DNA of 64,000 nucleotides from Maridesulfovibrio salexigens DSM 2638 (GCF_000023445.1 NC_012881.1:2720501-2784500); one strand, 5' to 3'. Shown: positions 24,826 to 34,030, counted from the stretch's first letter. The notes: generated by a model from the letters alone, not told the origin. Made by a program: numbers and translations.

Positions 24826-25476
24826 TTAATTTTCAGCGAAGGACTTCAGTTGCTCAAGATCGGAAACAAGCCAGTCAGAACGGTCAATTCGAACAAGAAT
24901 TCCTTCGCGTATAAGGTTGTTCAGCAGGGTGGATACAGTTTGGCGGGTAGCGCCCAGAAGAGTAGAAAGTTGCTCGGTAGTCAGGTTGAGATTTATCTCT
25001 ATTCCGCCATCAACGGGTTTCCCGTATTGATCTGCTTCTTTGTACAGATAGGCGCAGAGACGTGAATTGATATCTTTGAAAACCAATCCATCAATTACGG
25101 AAAAAGAATTCTGAAGAATCTTACCCAAAACGCGGACCATAGTGCGGTTAAAAATAGGAATATCGGCCATACAGCGCTTAACGGACTGAACATCGGTGGT
25201 CAGCAACATGCCGTCTTCATAAGCCTGAACAAAACATCCGGCATGGGTGGAATAAAGATCTCCGGGTCCAAGTATCCCAAGAGTAAATTCCTTGGATTCG
25301 TAAGCAAGGTAAATACGCACCCTGCCTTTTGCGACAATAAAGACGAGATCATCCTCAGTATCGGGAGCAAAAATAACCGCCCCTTTCTTAAACTTGCGTT
25401 CACTGAAAACATTACGGATATCTTCAAAATCAGCACGTTCTAGCTCATCCAGAAGATTGATACCGGAAAATTTCAT
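24826..25476 (-). CDS. cooA: CooA-type CRP/FNR-family CO sensor
   Basis: This 216-residue regulator has a cyclic-nucleotide-binding-like sensor domain (about 10-125), a long dimer helix and a C-terminal helix-turn-helix with LSTLLGATRQTVSTLLNNL (170-188). LGPGDLYSTHAGCFV aligns with the haem pocket of Rhodospirillum CooA: His78 matches the haem ligand His77, while Ser76 replaces Cys75, the ligand of the oxidised form. It sits directly upstream of cooS with a palindrome between, so it likely activates cooSC in CO. A different haem redox switch is expected. Confidence 0.85.
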   Translation of the reverse strand: MKFSGINLLDELERADFEDIRNVFSERKFKKGAVIFAPDTEDDLVFIVAKGRVRIYLAYESKEFTLGILGPGDLYSTHAGCFVQAYEDGMLLTTDVQSVKRCMADIPIFNRTMVRVLGKILQNSFSVIDGLVFKDINSRLCAYLYKEADQYGKPVDGGIEINLNLTTEQLSTLLGATRQTVSTLLNNLIREGILVRIDRSDWLVSDLEQLKSFAEN

Positions 25477-25478
25477 GC

Positions 25479-26849
25479 TTAACCGTCCTCAGGTGCAGCG
25501 GGGAGTTTTTTCAAAAATTTGTCCATATTTTCAGCACATTCAGACAAAGACGTATCACATCCGCTTTCTCGGATTACAATTTTAATATCATCGAACATCT
25601 TGGCAACAAAAAGCATTCCCGGATTTTCAACCACAGTGCTGGCTCCCTTACCTGACCCGGAAAGAATTCCCATAACCTGTAACATGGTCAGATTCCGGGG
25701 GGAAACGGCAAAAGAATATAACTCATTCCCTTCTTCTGACCCTTTGATCAGAATTCCGCTTTCCACAAATCTATCCAGCAGCGGAGAGATAAACCGCACA
25801 GGAACACCTATCTCCCCTGCAAGTTCTTCCAGATCATAAGGATGCTCAGAATTCTCAAAGCGCATAGTCATAAGGCTCAGTGCCAGCAAGGAAAACTTCT
25901 GCATATCCTCCACTCCGGCATCGGGCATAAACTTCTGCTGCCGATAAAGCATCACATTCTGGACAGCGTAACTAATCTCCGAGCCGAGCAGGACTATCAC
26001 CCAACTGGCATAAAGCCAAACCAAAAAAAGCGGCAACTGAGCAAAACTGCCGTAAATTGCATTGTACTTGGTAACCCCAATCTGCCAGTTGATGTAGGCC
26101 CACTGTGCCATCTGCCAGACAGTCCCAGCCACCACCCCGCCAGCCAGAGCACTGGTAATCCGTACTTTAGTATTAGGCATAAAGGCATATATAAAAGTGA
26201 AAGACAACCAGATAAGAACCAAGGGAGCCAGACTGATCAAAAAACTTTCCAGCTCCGTAATTCCATAAATACTTCCAAACTGTTGCAAAACAGCCTGCTT
26301 CTTGATGGATACGCTGACACTTGTGGCTACAATAACCGCCACCGGACAAATGAAAATTACCGAGAAAAAATCTGTAAATTTACGCCAGAAAGTGCGTCCG
26401 TGGCTGACTTTCCAAATTATGTTGAAAGCTTTTTCAACAGTTCCCACAGTAGAAAGAACAGTAAAAAGCAAGGTAGCAACACCTATCCAGCCGAGAGTCT
26501 GAACATTGGTATTATCCACATACTCAAGAATCTTCCCGACAACTTCTTCCCTTCCGGCAGAAACTTTAAGCAGCATCTCTTGGATATAACTTGAATCCTG
26601 AAAGCCCATTCCCTTCATCAAAGAAAAGGCCACCGCAAGAAACGGAACAATGGAAAGCATTGTAGTAAATGTGAGTGCGGACGCACGAATAATGCATTGA
26701 TCTCTAAGAAACCCTATTGTGACGAGATAGCCCACACGGGCCATGGTATGCAGAATCTTTATGGGACCGCTGACATGGGAAGCGCTCCAATCCCAAATAT
26801 CATTCAGGAAAAACTCGGAAATCCGTCTTCCAACTTTTCCACCGGTCAT
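25479..26849 (-). CDS. YihY/virulence factor BrkB family membrane protein with C-terminal winged-helix-like domain
   Basis: This 456-residue protein has six hydrophobic segments over about residues 35-320, with the YihY signatures ASALTFTTMLSIVPFLAV and YAIYGSFAQLPLFLVWLY-like text (NAIYGSFAQLPLFLVWLYA). The last 110 residues are soluble and read like a winged helix (PYDLEELAGEIGVPVRFIS), as in some family members. The old name ribonuclease BN is not supported. The stop lies 3 bases before the cooA ATG, so cooA may be partly transcribed with it. Confidence 0.85.
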   Translation of the reverse strand: MTGGKVGRRISEFFLNDIWDWSASHVSGPIKILHTMARVGYLVTIGFLRDQCIIRASALTFTTMLSIVPFLAVAFSLMKGMGFQDSSYIQEMLLKVSAGREEVVGKILEYVDNTNVQTLGWIGVATLLFTVLSTVGTVEKAFNIIWKVSHGRTFWRKFTDFFSVIFICPVAVIVATSVSVSIKKQAVLQQFGSIYGITELESFLISLAPLVLIWLSFTFIYAFMPNTKVRITSALAGGVVAGTVWQMAQWAYINWQIGVTKYNAIYGSFAQLPLFLVWLYASWVIVLLGSEISYAVQNVMLYRQQKFMPDAGVEDMQKFSLLALSLMTMRFENSEHPYDLEELAGEIGVPVRFISPLLDRFVESGILIKGSEEGNELYSFAVSPRNLTMLQVMGILSGSGKGASTVVENPGMLFVAKMFDDIKIVIRESGCDTSLSECAENMDKFLKKLPAAPEDG

Positions 26850-26923
26850 CGCGTGCCCCCTGCTGAATTATGAATAGGTAACTGAAAGCATTGCTATACA
26901 AATATCAATTTTGTTGAACCATA

Positions 26924-29900
26924 TCAGAATATAAGCTTCCTGAAAAACATAAAAGACTGCTCCGGAAGACCGAGCACATCATTAAGCACATCGCTCCAAC
27001 GCTCAAGCCCCTTTACCTCGACTTTAGGATCGCTGAGCTTTCCTGTTACAGCGACATTGACCCCGGTCATGGCATCAAGAAAAGCATTTACCAGCTTCAG
27101 GTAAAGGTTTGGCAGCTTGATAATATCAGCATTGACCTGCACGTTGATGGAATCCTCAGGAAAACTGAATCCACCCTTGGCTGTTGCGGTCAGGTAGTCT
27201 GTTTTCAAAAGGTAGTTCCCAACCTTGAATCGACCATCCTTACCGTTAACAACACCGGACATGACCGAAAAACGGGTCGGACTGGGAGATTTCTCTTTTT
27301 TAGTGTCATTTTCAGCGGCAGTAACAAAAAGGTACGAACCATCTACAATTTTAAAGGCCAATCCTCCGGTCATGGTATTTACGAAATCTATATTGGCGGT
27401 AGAATTTCCGCTTAACTTAAGGGAAGCATCAGTCTTACCCTTCACGCAATCACGACCAACGTAATCAGCAAAAAACAACCCGGCCTCAAATTGGCGAACT
27501 TCAATATCAGTATCCAGTGAAACTGTTCCGTTTTTAAGACCAAGGTCGAGCTTTCCTGCCAGGTTACCTTCATGAAACTTACCCTGCATATTATTAATGC
27601 CGATAACCTGATCTTTCATATCCACGTCCGCACTGAGACTGCTGCCCGCAAAATCAAAAATACGAAAGTAATTACACTCTACCTTTCCGCTGGCATTAAT
27701 AGCCCCAAGCAGTGCATCGGGGAACTGCCATTCCGAAAATTTAAAATTCTGGACTTCCTTAAACCCGTTTTCTTTACCTTTATCTTCAGTACTGGAGGCA
27801 AAAACATCAGGCGGCAGAAAACGGTCTACATCCACCCTGTCGCCTTTAATGACAAAGTTCAAAAACGGTTTTTTAAAATCAGTGACCTGAAAAGTCGCCT
27901 CTGCCTCAGCTTCATCAAGGCTGGCCTTATTTACCCTGAAGGTTAGGTTCTCACCGTTAAGCTGAAAAGAGGAATCCAGAGAAACAGACTCAAATGCATC
28001 GGGATCCTGAGTTTCAGGTTTTCCAACTCCGAAGAGATCAAAAAATTCTGCACAAGCTACCTTAGGCAGCTTAAGCTCTCCATTTGCTGAGGCGGTTTCG
28101 CTGCCAAGCCTGCGAGCATCCACAGAGCCGGATAAATTAATTTTACCACTCTTCAAGGAAAAATTATCCAACTTCAAATCACCGGACTTAACTGCTCCGC
28201 TGCCGGAAACAACAAGCGAAACATCTTTCTTGATAAACGGAACTCCTTTGCCGCCAATAGAAAAGTCCAGCTTACCATCCCTGATATCAACATTTGCCGG
28301 ATCAAATCTGCTGGTCAAAACCCCGCCGTTGAACCTGCCCTTAAAAGAGCCCTCCGGCTCCAGAAAAGAACCGGACAGTTTCAAATCAACCTTGCGGCCG
28401 ACTAATCCCTGAGGAGTCTTCCCCGCCAAGGGTTCAAAATTAAGCGATAATCCGGCTCGTTTCACCCGCAGCTTTTTCAACTCATCAGGAACGTTCTTGA
28501 AGCCCAAATCAGCGACAACGTCATTGCCCTCAAAACTGGAATCCAGCTTGAGGTTACGGACAAGTTCACCGGGAGTGCGCCCATTGGAACGCAGGTAGTT
28601 CAGCTTAAATGCAGCCCTGCCAGCATGGAATTTTAAACTATCCACCTTAAGCGGGATGCGCGCCAAAGAAAACGGAGAGACAGAGCCTTGGCCGTTCAGG
28701 TAAAGAACATCCTTTTCACGACGCTTATCAAAGGCCAAATCAACGGACAGGCCGAAATCGCCATCTAAATAAGACCCTTTGCCAATGCTTAAACTGGCGA
28801 CCTTCGGTCCCGGAGAGACGGCAAGCTTCACATTCTCCAGATTGATACCGTCATAAACAAAACGATCCAGCTGCAATTTACCATTACATGGAATCTTCTT
28901 CACCAGATCGGCAATGACCATATCGCGCAACGGATTTTTCATCGACTCAGGTTTTGCTTTGCCAGCAGTGCCGTTACCGTTAATCTTTTTCTCTAAATCG
29001 AAAAGCTTCGCATAGGGATCAAAAATCACGGAATCAGCATGCACATCAAACTCAAGCCAAGGGCTGCGGTAATCCTTGAGTGAGAAATCTCCTCTGATGA
29101 CTGTCTTATCCACCGCCAGAACCATGTGCGAAAGCTCGGTCTTTTCCAAGGTGGAATGGAAATCCATTTCAAAGGAAGCTACATTTAAAATATCTTTAAA
29201 CTCAGCCGGGATGGGAATAGGCGTAAATCTTGAAAAAACTTTCTTGGGATCAAAACGGGTAGACTTAAGAGAACCTTTAAAATCAGGCGCATGATAAATA
29301 TCAGTACAATTTGCCGAGCCGCTTAAACGTACTCCTGCCCCTTGCAGTACCAGCCCCTTAACATCAATCATTCCCTCAACAAGATTGAAATCAAGCGAAG
29401 CTATACCTTCCACTACCTCACCTTTACCAAGCAGCTCATCGCTTTCAACCTTCACTGATAGAGAAGTCTCGGAAAGGGACACCTGTTTCTCCTGCACAGA
29501 AAAATCCAACAGTCCCTTAAGATTTGCCTGAGCTTTGAGATTGAACAGGGCTGCATCAAGCATTGCGCTAAGATCAAATGCTAATGGGGTTCCCTTACGC
29601 AGCAGACCGGTACGAACATTAACTCCGGACACCGTAAATGAATTACCGCTACCCTTATCACTATATGAGCAGGTTGCATTCAAAACGCTGAGTCCCCGGA
29701 CGCTGATGCTATCGAAATATTTTATTCCGACATCATCATTTTCCGCACCGTCATCAGATCCTAGAAGGGGAAGATTTAAAGAACCGTCTTTGAGGCGATC
29801 CACATGAAGAGAAGGCGAATCCACAATGATTGTATCAACTTCTAAATCCCCGCTGAGCAATGGAATTAAACGAACCTTGAAGTCGATACCTTGAACGGTA

Positions 29901-30169
29901 AGTTGATGAGGATAGGCTGAATCTACTGGAGCTGAAACGGTCAAGGGACCGGTCTCCACCCCCAGCCAAGGATAAAATATCAGATCTAAATTTTCGTCGA
30001 AACGAACTTCGCGTTCGAGCTTTTCGCTGAGAATATTTTCCAAAGCAATGCGTGGTTCATCCGACTCAAGATAAAACACACCTCCAACCACCGCAGCCAA
30101 AATACAGAGGTCAAAAAGGATAAACAGAATCCAAAAAAGTTTTTTTACCCGCAAAAGCACTGCCAGCAC
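26924..30169 (-). CDS. large AsmA-family envelope protein
   Basis: This 1081-residue protein has one N-terminal membrane anchor (LFWILFILFDLCILAAVVGGVFY) and a long periplasmic beta-rich body. The N-terminal AsmA domain includes LNLPLLGS and repeated short strands, and AsmA_2-like repeats with alternating polar/hydrophobic residues follow. The C-terminal region (about 960-1060) has FKVGNYLLKTDYLTATAKGG and ends in GKLSDPKVEV. Large AsmA-like proteins such as TamB and YhdP are thought to carry lipids to the outer membrane. The start is a GTG with no clear ribosome site, so the exact N-terminus is uncertain. Confidence 0.85.
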   Translation of the reverse strand: MLAVLLRVKKLFWILFILFDLCILAAVVGGVFYLESDEPRIALENILSEKLEREVRFDENLDLIFYPWLGVETGPLTVSAPVDSAYPHQLTVQGIDFKVRLIPLLSGDLEVDTIIVDSPSLHVDRLKDGSLNLPLLGSDDGAENDDVGIKYFDSISVRGLSVLNATCSYSDKGSGNSFTVSGVNVRTGLLRKGTPLAFDLSAMLDAALFNLKAQANLKGLLDFSVQEKQVSLSETSLSVKVESDELLGKGEVVEGIASLDFNLVEGMIDVKGLVLQGAGVRLSGSANCTDIYHAPDFKGSLKSTRFDPKKVFSRFTPIPIPAEFKDILNVASFEMDFHSTLEKTELSHMVLAVDKTVIRGDFSLKDYRSPWLEFDVHADSVIFDPYAKLFDLEKKINGNGTAGKAKPESMKNPLRDMVIADLVKKIPCNGKLQLDRFVYDGINLENVKLAVSPGPKVASLSIGKGSYLDGDFGLSVDLAFDKRREKDVLYLNGQGSVSPFSLARIPLKVDSLKFHAGRAAFKLNYLRSNGRTPGELVRNLKLDSSFEGNDVVADLGFKNVPDELKKLRVKRAGLSLNFEPLAGKTPQGLVGRKVDLKLSGSFLEPEGSFKGRFNGGVLTSRFDPANVDIRDGKLDFSIGGKGVPFIKKDVSLVVSGSGAVKSGDLKLDNFSLKSGKINLSGSVDARRLGSETASANGELKLPKVACAEFFDLFGVGKPETQDPDAFESVSLDSSFQLNGENLTFRVNKASLDEAEAEATFQVTDFKKPFLNFVIKGDRVDVDRFLPPDVFASSTEDKGKENGFKEVQNFKFSEWQFPDALLGAINASGKVECNYFRIFDFAGSSLSADVDMKDQVIGINNMQGKFHEGNLAGKLDLGLKNGTVSLDTDIEVRQFEAGLFFADYVGRDCVKGKTDASLKLSGNSTANIDFVNTMTGGLAFKIVDGSYLFVTAAENDTKKEKSPSPTRFSVMSGVVNGKDGRFKVGNYLLKTDYLTATAKGGFSFPEDSINVQVNADIIKLPNLYLKLVNAFLDAMTGVNVAVTGKLSDPKVEVKGLERWSDVLNDVLGLPEQSFMFFRKLIF

Positions 30170-30262
30170 CCATATATAAAAATTTACCCCGCCCCAAAAC
30201 TATTACTTTATTAACCGGGAAAAGGTAAGGGAATTCCAACGGAACAGATAACCCTACTGAAA

Positions 30263-31114
30263 TTACTTTTCCTGACAGAACAATGAAGTCTTCATGGGAT
30301 GCCCGGTCACATCAGCCACAACCGGACACTTTACTTTAAAAGCATAGTAGACATCCGGTCTGACACCCCAAAGGGATTCAAAATTGCCCTGACCTTTACT
30401 GAGCACTACAGGGGACTCATCAAGGCGAGCAAGAAATTCAGGACTGCAACGGTTAAGCACCGTACCGGGTGTATCAACACCGGAAGTAACAACTTCACAC
30501 AAATCAGTCATGCCGACAACTTTTGCATCTACCACTGTGGCATCATTGAGAATATTTTTACCGCGCACAGCATAGGTTACATCAATACCCTCATCACGCA
30601 ATAGTCCGGTCAAGATTGTATCCAGTCCGATTTCCCCGGCATTATCACCAAGTACCAGCAAAGACTTATGCTCGCGCACTTCATGGATAAATTTACTGAA
30701 AGCAGCATGATCCAGACCATGCTCAAGATTTTCAAGTTCAGCTTCCCAGTCATATTCGCCCATAACTGCGCAATCCATATAGTTGCCGATAATGGAAACT
30801 CCCATAGCCGCCAGCAACGGCTCATCACTGGCCTGTACCTTGTTCTTAACTTCCGGCAAAAGCTCTAACACGCGTTTGTTGGCTTCTTCTTTCTGGGTTT
30901 TAAAAATATCAATCTCGCCAACATACTCTGCGACTTCTCTAAAAAGACGTCCGGCCAGGGAAGGAGGAGATTCACTCAGATCAGCAGATGCAAAACCGGC
31001 CGCCCAGTGCTTTACAACTTTTTCATGAATATCTTCCTGACCGGGACAGGTTTCCCTAATCCCAGCAAGAGCCATCTTCAAAAAACATGGCAGGCAATCC
31101 AAATGAGTTCTCAT
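30263..31114 (-). CDS. DUF89/ARMT1-like damage-control phosphatase family protein
   Basis: This 283-residue protein belongs to the DUF89 family of metal-dependent phosphatases thought to remove harmful sugar or cofactor phosphates. Seen are N-terminal CLPC (Cys7, Cys10), LLVLGDNAGEIGLDT (Asp157, Asn158, Glu161 as likely metal site), VRGKNILNDAT and LSKGQGNFESL. The CxxC and the length suit the bacterial/archaeal subgroup. The substrate is unknown. It is divergent from the sigma-54 operon at 31313. Confidence 0.88.
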   Translation of the reverse strand: MRTHLDCLPCFLKMALAGIRETCPGQEDIHEKVVKHWAAGFASADLSESPPSLAGRLFREVAEYVGEIDIFKTQKEEANKRVLELLPEVKNKVQASDEPLLAAMGVSIIGNYMDCAVMGEYDWEAELENLEHGLDHAAFSKFIHEVREHKSLLVLGDNAGEIGLDTILTGLLRDEGIDVTYAVRGKNILNDATVVDAKVVGMTDLCEVVTSGVDTPGTVLNRCSPEFLARLDESPVVLSKGQGNFESLWGVRPDVYYAFKVKCPVVADVTGHPMKTSLFCQEK

Positions 31115-31256
31115 AACTATACCTTTCCCACTCTAAAAAGAGCTGGGCTAATTTTGATTCCATAAGCGAGAAAAAAGGGCATATTTTTAGCCCAAACATC
31201 AACATGAAAACATTTACGCCGCGCAATAAAACACTGAATTTATGACATTTACTACC

Positions 31257-31273
31257 AAGGCACGGCTGTTGCT
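31257..31273 (+). promoter_or_regulatory. sigma-54 (RpoN) promoter
   Basis: AAGGCACGGCTGTTGCT matches the -24/-12 consensus closely: GG at 31259-31260 and GC at 31271-31272 are 12 bases apart. It lies 40 bases before the ATG at 31313 and faces the ATPase operon. An enhancer-binding activator is required but none is encoded in the window. Confidence 0.85.
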
Positions 31274-31312
31274 TATCTAAAAGTGACAATAACTAAAACA
31301 GAGGAGTAAACA

Positions 31313-31618
31313 ATGCCATTTACCAACAGAAATAACAATAGCTCCCAAAGGGCTGGTCGGGGACAGGGTCCTTGCGGAGCCGGAATGTCCAGAGGAAGAG
31401 GCGCGGGCTTCAGGCAAAACGACAACATGGGGCCCGGAATAGGGCGTGGAATGGGTGCCGGACGTGGACAGGGGCTCGGCTTAAGACGCCGGGACGGTTC
31501 CTGCCAGCGCATGCAGAATCAGGATTTCGGAAGTGATCGGTACGCAAACGATCTTGAAAGACGCATTGCCGACCTTGAATCTGAAAACCAGAGACTTAGA
31601 GCCGAAATGAATAAATAA
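31313..31618 (+). CDS. Gly/Arg-rich DUF5320-like protein
   Basis: This 101-residue protein has a Gly-, Arg- and Gln-rich first two thirds with repeated GRGxG text and a C-terminal coiled coil (LERRIADLESENQRLRAEM). The pattern fits DUF5320-type proteins found beside Mrp/MinD-type Fe-S ATPases and NifX/NafY-like proteins. GAGGAG lies 8 bases before the ATG. It is the first gene after the sigma-54 promoter. A role in metal or Fe-S handling is inferred from neighbours. Confidence 0.7.
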   Translation: MPFTNRNNNSSQRAGRGQGPCGAGMSRGRGAGFRQNDNMGPGIGRGMGAGRGQGLGLRRRDGSCQRMQNQDFGSDRYANDLERRIADLESENQRLRAEMNK

Positions 31619-31622
31619 TTAA

Positions 31623-31655
31623 ATGGTTCCGGGACTTGATCCCGGGACCATTTTT
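31623..31655 (+). terminator. hairpin between the DUF5320-like gene and the ATPase genes
   Basis: ATGGTTCCGGGA pairs with TCCCGGGACCAT followed by T5. As it lies inside the operon, it probably reduces rather than stops transcription, giving more of the first gene than of the ATPases. The first ATPase starts 12 bases later. Confidence 0.7.
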
Positions 31656-31666
31656 AAGGACCTGAT

Positions 31667-32527
31667 ATGAAGATAGCAATTGCCAGCGGCAAGGGCGGTA
31701 CCGGAAAAACCACAGTTGCCGTTAACTTCGCCGCCTACCTTGACTCCTTGGGCAAAAGTGTAAGTTTTACTGACTGCGATGTGGAAGAGCCCAATGCCCA
31801 CTTTTTTCTGAATCCTGATCTCAGTGAAGAAAAAGACGAATTCCTGCCTGTTCCGGCTATTGATGAAGAAAAATGCCTCGGCGAATCGTGCAGAAAATGT
31901 ATTGAACTCTGCCGTTTTAAATCACTCATCTGGATGGTCGATTCCGTACTCAGCTTTTCGGAACTATGCCACGGTTGCGGGCTCTGCGAACTGGCCTGCC
32001 CTGCCGATGCCATCAGCGAAGGCAAACGCCTTATCGGAACAACTTCCACAGGCAAAGCAGGTAATATTGATTTTACACGGGGATTACTGAGAATAGGTGA
32101 AGCTATGTCCCCTCCGCTGATCAAGGCAGTTAAAAATATTTCCCCCCGGGCAGAAATAAACATTCTGGATTGTCCCCCCGGAACATCCTGTCCGGTGGTG
32201 GAATCCATTGATGACACAGATTTCGTAGTGCTTGTAACCGAACCCACCCCCTTTGGACTGCACGACCTTAATTTGGCAGTACAACTGATGCAGACCCTGA
32301 ACATGCCTTGCGGTGTGGTTATCAACCGTGCCGGTATGGGTGATGACAGAGTGGAAAAATATCTTGCAGAAAAAAAAGTCCCCCTGCTCGGCTCCCTGCC
32401 GCACAGCCGTGAAGCCGCTTCCAGTTATTCAAAGGGCGATTTGCTCTATGAAAACATCCCCGGATTCAAAGATGAATTCGCAAGGATCTGGTCTTCCATC
32501 CAAGAACACGTGAGCGGAGCACAATAG
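31667..32527 (+). CDS. MinD-superfamily P-loop ATPase with inserted 2[4Fe-4S] ferredoxin domain (first copy)
   Basis: This 286-residue SIMIBI ATPase has the deviant Walker A ASGKGGTGKTT (residues 6-16). Two 4Fe-4S sites are inserted at 70-111: Cys70, Cys75, Cys78, Cys82, then Cys101, Cys104, Cys107, Cys111. LDCPPGTSCPVV is the following switch region. Pairs like this belong to the Desulfovibrio ORP (orange protein) cluster, studied in D. vulgaris and linked to cell division and sigma-54 control. The next gene is a paralogue 1 base away. Confidence 0.88.
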   Translation: MKIAIASGKGGTGKTTVAVNFAAYLDSLGKSVSFTDCDVEEPNAHFFLNPDLSEEKDEFLPVPAIDEEKCLGESCRKCIELCRFKSLIWMVDSVLSFSELCHGCGLCELACPADAISEGKRLIGTTSTGKAGNIDFTRGLLRIGEAMSPPLIKAVKNISPRAEINILDCPPGTSCPVVESIDDTDFVVLVTEPTPFGLHDLNLAVQLMQTLNMPCGVVINRAGMGDDRVEKYLAEKKVPLLGSLPHSREAASSYSKGDLLYENIPGFKDEFARIWSSIQEHVSGAQ

Positions 32528-32528
32528 A

Positions 32529-33386
32529 ATGAAACAATTAGTAGTTATCAGCGGAAAAGGCGGTACCGGAAAAACCAGCGTAGTATCCGGCCTTGCTTCA
32601 CTCGGTCCCAAGAAAGTCCTCGCCGACTGTGATGTTGATGCAGCTGACCTGCATTTGATCCTGCACCCTGAAATCAGGGATACACACGACTTTTTCAGCG
32701 GAGAACGTCCGGAGATTAATCCCGAACTCTGTACTCAATGTGGTCTTTGTGCCGAACATTGTAAATTCGACGCCATATCCAAAGACTTCGCCGTAATGCC
32801 TGAAAAATGCGAAGGCTGTGGAGTATGTTCATATGTGTGTCCGGTTGAAGCGGTTTCAACTGCTCCCAGACTCTGCGGCCAGTGGTTTCGCTCTGAAACA
32901 CGCTTCGGACAGATGGTCCACGCAGAACTTGGTATAGGTGAGGAAAATTCCGGCAAGCTGGTTACCACTGTCCGCAACGCTTCCGCAGAAGTTGGGGAAG
33001 AGCTTGGCGCCGAGCTGGTACTGGTTGACGGTTCTCCCGGTGTTGGCTGTCCGGTAATCGCTTCCCTGACCAATGCAGATTTAGCTGTATTTGTGGCTGA
33101 ACCGACCATTTCCGCAGTGCATGATCTGAAAAGGGTTCACAAGCTGACTGAGCACTTCAAAATCCCCTCTATGGCCATCATCAATAAATGCGGAATCAAC
33201 GCCGAGCAGGAAAACGAAATAAAATCGTTCTGTACTGAAAAAGAAATTCTTCTGGCTGGCGAGCTGCCCTACGACACCATTTTTTCAAAGGCGCAGTTGG
33301 CCGGACAATCTGCTGTTGAATATGATCCGGACGGTATGGGGAAAAAGATAGAAGCCATCTGGAATAAAATGGAAGCAAACCTTTAA
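32529..33386 (+). CDS. MinD-superfamily P-loop ATPase with inserted 2[4Fe-4S] ferredoxin domain (second copy)
   Basis: This 285-residue paralogue of the preceding protein has GKGGTGKTS at 9-17 and Fe-S cysteines Cys68, Cys71, Cys74, Cys78 and Cys94, Cys97, Cys100, Cys104. VLVDGSPGVGCPVIAS is the switch region. The two probably work as a heterodimer, which is inference. GSPGVG and the shorter first cluster spacing differ from the first copy, so this is an old duplication. Confidence 0.88.
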   Translation: MKQLVVISGKGGTGKTSVVSGLASLGPKKVLADCDVDAADLHLILHPEIRDTHDFFSGERPEINPELCTQCGLCAEHCKFDAISKDFAVMPEKCEGCGVCSYVCPVEAVSTAPRLCGQWFRSETRFGQMVHAELGIGEENSGKLVTTVRNASAEVGEELGAELVLVDGSPGVGCPVIASLTNADLAVFVAEPTISAVHDLKRVHKLTEHFKIPSMAIINKCGINAEQENEIKSFCTEKEILLAGELPYDTIFSKAQLAGQSAVEYDPDGMGKKIEAIWNKMEANL

Positions 33387-33398
33387 AGGAGAGTAAGC

Positions 33399-33770
33399 AT
33401 GGGTAAGGAAAAGATTCTCATTCTTGGATGCAGTCAGGCAATGGATGACGTTTGCACTGGTTGCTCGCGCTGCATGGTCGGCTTTAACCGTCGTGACGGT
33501 GAATTTGCAAATTGCGCAGATGATGCCGAGCTTACCGCAATTGTCGGCTGTGGCGGTTGTCCGGGGTCTGGGATAGTGACAAGAATGGCTAACATCAAAC
33601 TATGGAACGCTCCTATGGGAGAGGTTCCGAACAAGGTTTTTGTTGCCCCTTGCATAACCATGCACTGTCCCCACAAGGACATACTGCTCAAAAAGATTAA
33701 TGCTAAAGCCGGATGTGAAGTCATTGAAGGCACACATCCCTACATTCCCGAAAACATTTTCGCCGAATAA
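33399..33770 (+). CDS. CGGC-domain metal-binding protein
   Basis: This 123-residue protein has the CGGC motif at residues 51-54 in AIVGCGGCPGSGIV, further cysteines at 85 and 90 (APCITMHC), Cys106 and His113 in the C-terminal THPYIPENIF. This is the pattern of the CGGC domain, thought to bind zinc or an Fe-S cluster. AGGAG lies 7-8 bases upstream. It continues the sigma-54 operon, 12 bases after the second ATPase. Confidence 0.85.
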   Translation: MGKEKILILGCSQAMDDVCTGCSRCMVGFNRRDGEFANCADDAELTAIVGCGGCPGSGIVTRMANIKLWNAPMGEVPNKVFVAPCITMHCPHKDILLKKINAKAGCEVIEGTHPYIPENIFAE

Positions 33771-33779
33771 ATTCAAAAT

Positions 33780-34025
33780 ATGCCTATTTACGAATACAAA
33801 TGCCGTGAATGCGGTGCCGTTTATGAAGAGATTGCCAGTGCCGGAAGTGCTCCAGCCCCCTGCCCTTCATGTGGTAAGGATGCCGGAGAGAAACTTATGT
33901 CTTCAACATCATCCCTTACGGGAAAGGATACCCCGAACATACCTGATTCTGCGGGGACCGGATGCTGCGGAGCCAACCCATCCTCTAAAGGATGCGTCCC
34001 CGGATCCTGTTGCGGCAAAGCTTAA
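33780..34025 (+). CDS. FmdB-family zinc-ribbon protein
   Basis: This 81-residue protein opens with the FmdB signature MPIYEYKCRECGAVYEE and a second pair CPSCG, giving one zinc ribbon in the first 40 residues. The tail is Ser-rich and ends with Cys pairs (GCCGAN, SCCGKA), which may bind another metal. It is the last gene of the operon, 9 bases after the CGGC gene. The function is unknown. Confidence 0.85.
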   Translation: MPIYEYKCRECGAVYEEIASAGSAPAPCPSCGKDAGEKLMSSTSSLTGKDTPNIPDSAGTGCCGANPSSKGCVPGSCCGKA

Positions 34026-34030
34026 TAATA

